Assembly: GCA_903929655.1 (NCBI GenBank)
Contig: CAIYVS010000401.1
Location: forward strand, 1-14,224
Source of the DNA: an uncultured Bacteroidota bacterium
Lineage (GTDB): Bacteria > Bacteroidota > Bacteroidia > Chitinophagales > Chitinophagaceae
DNA length: 14,224 nucleotides
Reading direction: 5' to 3'
The notes below the pieces were generated by a model that saw nothing but the letters and a program-made list of their open reading frames with translations, was not told where the DNA came from and ran no database searches. The first letter of the stretch is position 1. Every line of letters begins with the position of its first letter. Position numbers and translations under genes: made by a program. This document shows positions 12,818 through 14,224 of this stretch, piece by piece.

Positions 12818-14224
12818 TCAGGATAGTTCCAATTCTTCTTTCAGGAAATGTCCGGTAAAGCTTTCTTTTATTTTAGCTATCTGCTCCGGTGTGCCTTCGC
12901 CGACAACTTTACCACCACCACTGCCGCCTTCGGGGCCCATGTCTATAATATGGTCTGCTACTTTTATAACGTCCATATTGTGTTCTATTACCAGCACTGT
13001 GTTTCCTCTGTCAACCAGCCTGTTTAATACCAGCAGCAGATGTTTGATGTCTTCGAAATGCAGACCTGTTGTGGGTTCATCCAATATGTAAACCGTTTGC
13101 CCTGTATCGCGTTTGGAAAGTTCGGTTGCCAGTTTTACACGTTGTGCTTCGCCACCACTCAGGGTTACAGCGCTTTGCCCCAGTGTGACATAGCCCAGGC
13201 CTACATCCTGCAAGGTCTTTATTTTTCTGTGCAGGAACGGTACATTGATAAAGAATTCCACCGCTTCATCCACCGTGAGGTTCAATACATCGGCTATAGA
13301 CTTGCCCTTGTATCGTATCTCGAGTGTCTCGCGGTTATAACGCTTGCCCTGGCATTTCTCGCAGAGCACATATACATCGGGCAGAAAATTCATTTCTATT
13401 ACCCGCATGCCTCCACCCTGGCATTCCTCGCATCGCCCGCTCTTTACATTAAAAGAGAAGCGCCCTGCATTATAACCCCTGATTTTGGCTTCGGGTATTT
13501 GTGAGAACAGTTGCCTGATCTCATTGAAGAAGCCGCAATAAGTTGCGGGATTGCTTCTGGGTGTGCGTCCTATGGGACTCTGGTCTATCTCTATTACTTT
13601 GTCTACAAACTCCAGTCCATCAAAACTTTTGTAGGGCATGGGCACTTGCTTAAAATTGTGATAGCAATGCTTGCCCAGGATAGGGTAGAGTGTTTCGTTT
13701 ATCAAAGTGCTTTTGCCGCTGCCTGATACACCTGTAATGCAAATAAAAGTGCCGAGTGGGAAATGCACACTTATGTTCTTCAGGTTATTACCATTCACCC
13801 CTTTCAGTACCAGTTTTTTGCCATTGCCTTTTCTTCTTTCCTTAGGTACTTCTATATTCAGTGTGCGGTTAAGGTAGGCCGCAGTAGTTGTGTTTGTTTT
13901 TAATACCTGCTGCGGTGTGCCCTGGCTGACAATATGGCCGCCATGTATGCCTGCTGCCGGGCCTATATCTATAAGGTGATCCGCAGCCAGCATAATGTCT
14001 TTATCATGCTCCACTACCAGGACAGAATTACCTCCATTCCTCAGGCTCTGTAATGCTTTGATAAGTCTCTGGTTATCTCTTTGGTGTAGCCCTATACTCG
14101 GTTCATCCAGTATATAGGTAATGCCTGTAAGTTGCGAGCCTATCTGTGTGGCCAGCCTGATGCGCTGACTTTCTCCACCGCTAAGTGTACGTGTTGGCCT
14201 GTCGAGTGTTAAGTAATGCAGACC
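12818..14224 (-). CDS. uvrA: UvrABC system protein A, C-terminal half (start outside window)
   Basis: The frame is open from the right window edge to TGA at 12818: 468 residues, about half of UvrA. UvrA is the damage-sensing ATPase of nucleotide excision repair; its dimer loads UvrB on DNA. From the window edge inward there is the first ABC signature LSGGESQRIRLATQIG (residues 14-29) with Walker B YILDEPS, then the second ATPase Walker A GVSGSGKST (165-173). A zinc module follows, C265-E-E-C268 and C288-E-K-C291 with 19 residues between the pairs, then the second signature LSGGEAQRVKLATELS and YILDEPTTGLH. All key residues seen are intact. The downstream gap with the two repeats follows. No strong terminator is seen after the stop. 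Confidence 0.96.
   Translation of the reverse strand, partial: GLHYLTLDRPTRTLSGGESQRIRLATQIGSQLTGITYILDEPSIGLHQRDNQRLIKALQSLRNGGNSVLVVEHDKDIMLAADHLIDIGPAAGIHGGHIVSQGTPQQVLKTNTTTAAYLNRTLNIEVPKERRKGNGKKLVLKGVNGNNLKNISVHFPLGTFICITGVSGSGKSTLINETLYPILGKHCYHNFKQVPMPYKSFDGLEFVDKVIEIDQSPIGRTPRSNPATYCGFFNEIRQLFSQIPEAKIRGYNAGRFSFNVKSGRCEECQGGGMRVIEMNFLPDVYVLCEKCQGKRYNRETLEIRYKGKSIADVLNLTVDEAVEFFINVPFLHRKIKTLQDVGLGYVTLGQSAVTLSGGEAQRVKLATELSKRDTGQTVYILDEPTTGLHFEDIKHLLLVLNRLVDRGNTVLVIEHNMDVIKVADHIIDMGPEGGSGGGKVVGEGTPEQIAKIKESFTGHFLKEELELS

Noticed and set aside
13040..13504. 154-residue plus-strand reading frame
   Set aside because: It is antisense to the uvrA zinc and signature regions and has no independent support.

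Overview
The window looks like a chromosomal segment of a Bacteroidota bacterium, probably a member of the Chitinophagales/Sphingobacteriales. Several features point there: promoters of the TTG-N~19-TAnnTTTG type, start codons that almost all lack a Shine-Dalgarno sequence, an rpsU gene that does have one, an rpsU-xerC-hpf cluster, and an exported protein with what looks like a type IX secretion sorting domain. Base composition is moderately AT-rich and even. No plasmid, phage or tRNA genes are visible.

Layout, left to right. At 1-614 (minus) is the N-terminal part of an exported protein, cut by the window edge. At 748-1628 (minus) is a two-gene unit joined by a 4-base overlap: a small basic protein of unrecognised function and a nucleotidyltransferase-fold protein. 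A 10-bp-arm palindrome lies in their presumed promoter, so the pair looks like a toxin-antitoxin-style module. At 1697-2851 (minus) is a large GNAT-fold protein, divergent from 3002-5041 (plus), a membrane-anchored vWA protein. A short GNAT acetyltransferase follows. Next come a WYL-domain regulator (5582-6271) and a DinB-fold protein (6558-7055). Two 37-bp near-identical regulatory repeats lie downstream of the regulator, and the second sits directly before the dinB-like gene. A strong terminator and an exported protein of unknown function (7214-7912) follow.

The rest is on the minus strand. It comprises a DEDDh exonuclease/GIY-YIG nuclease fusion (7920-9290), a PQQ-type beta-propeller lipoprotein (9424-10578), hpf, xerC and rpsU (10669-12166), and the C-terminal half of uvrA (12818 to the right edge). 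The 12230-12817 gap holds two 149-bp copies of a miniature element with imperfect terminal inverted repeats and internal REP-like GTCCC/GGGAC hairpins.

Most genes here are ordinary housekeeping or conserved Bacteroidota genes. The best leads are: the rpsU Shine-Dalgarno site (a known autoregulatory arrangement in this phylum); the 149-bp element; the duplicated presumed WYL operator; the palindrome-controlled nucleotidyltransferase pair; the 15-bp-arm palindrome that abuts a promoter box ahead of xerC; and a GNAT gene whose convincing N-terminus lies upstream of any normal start codon. I do not see a clearly new multi-gene system.
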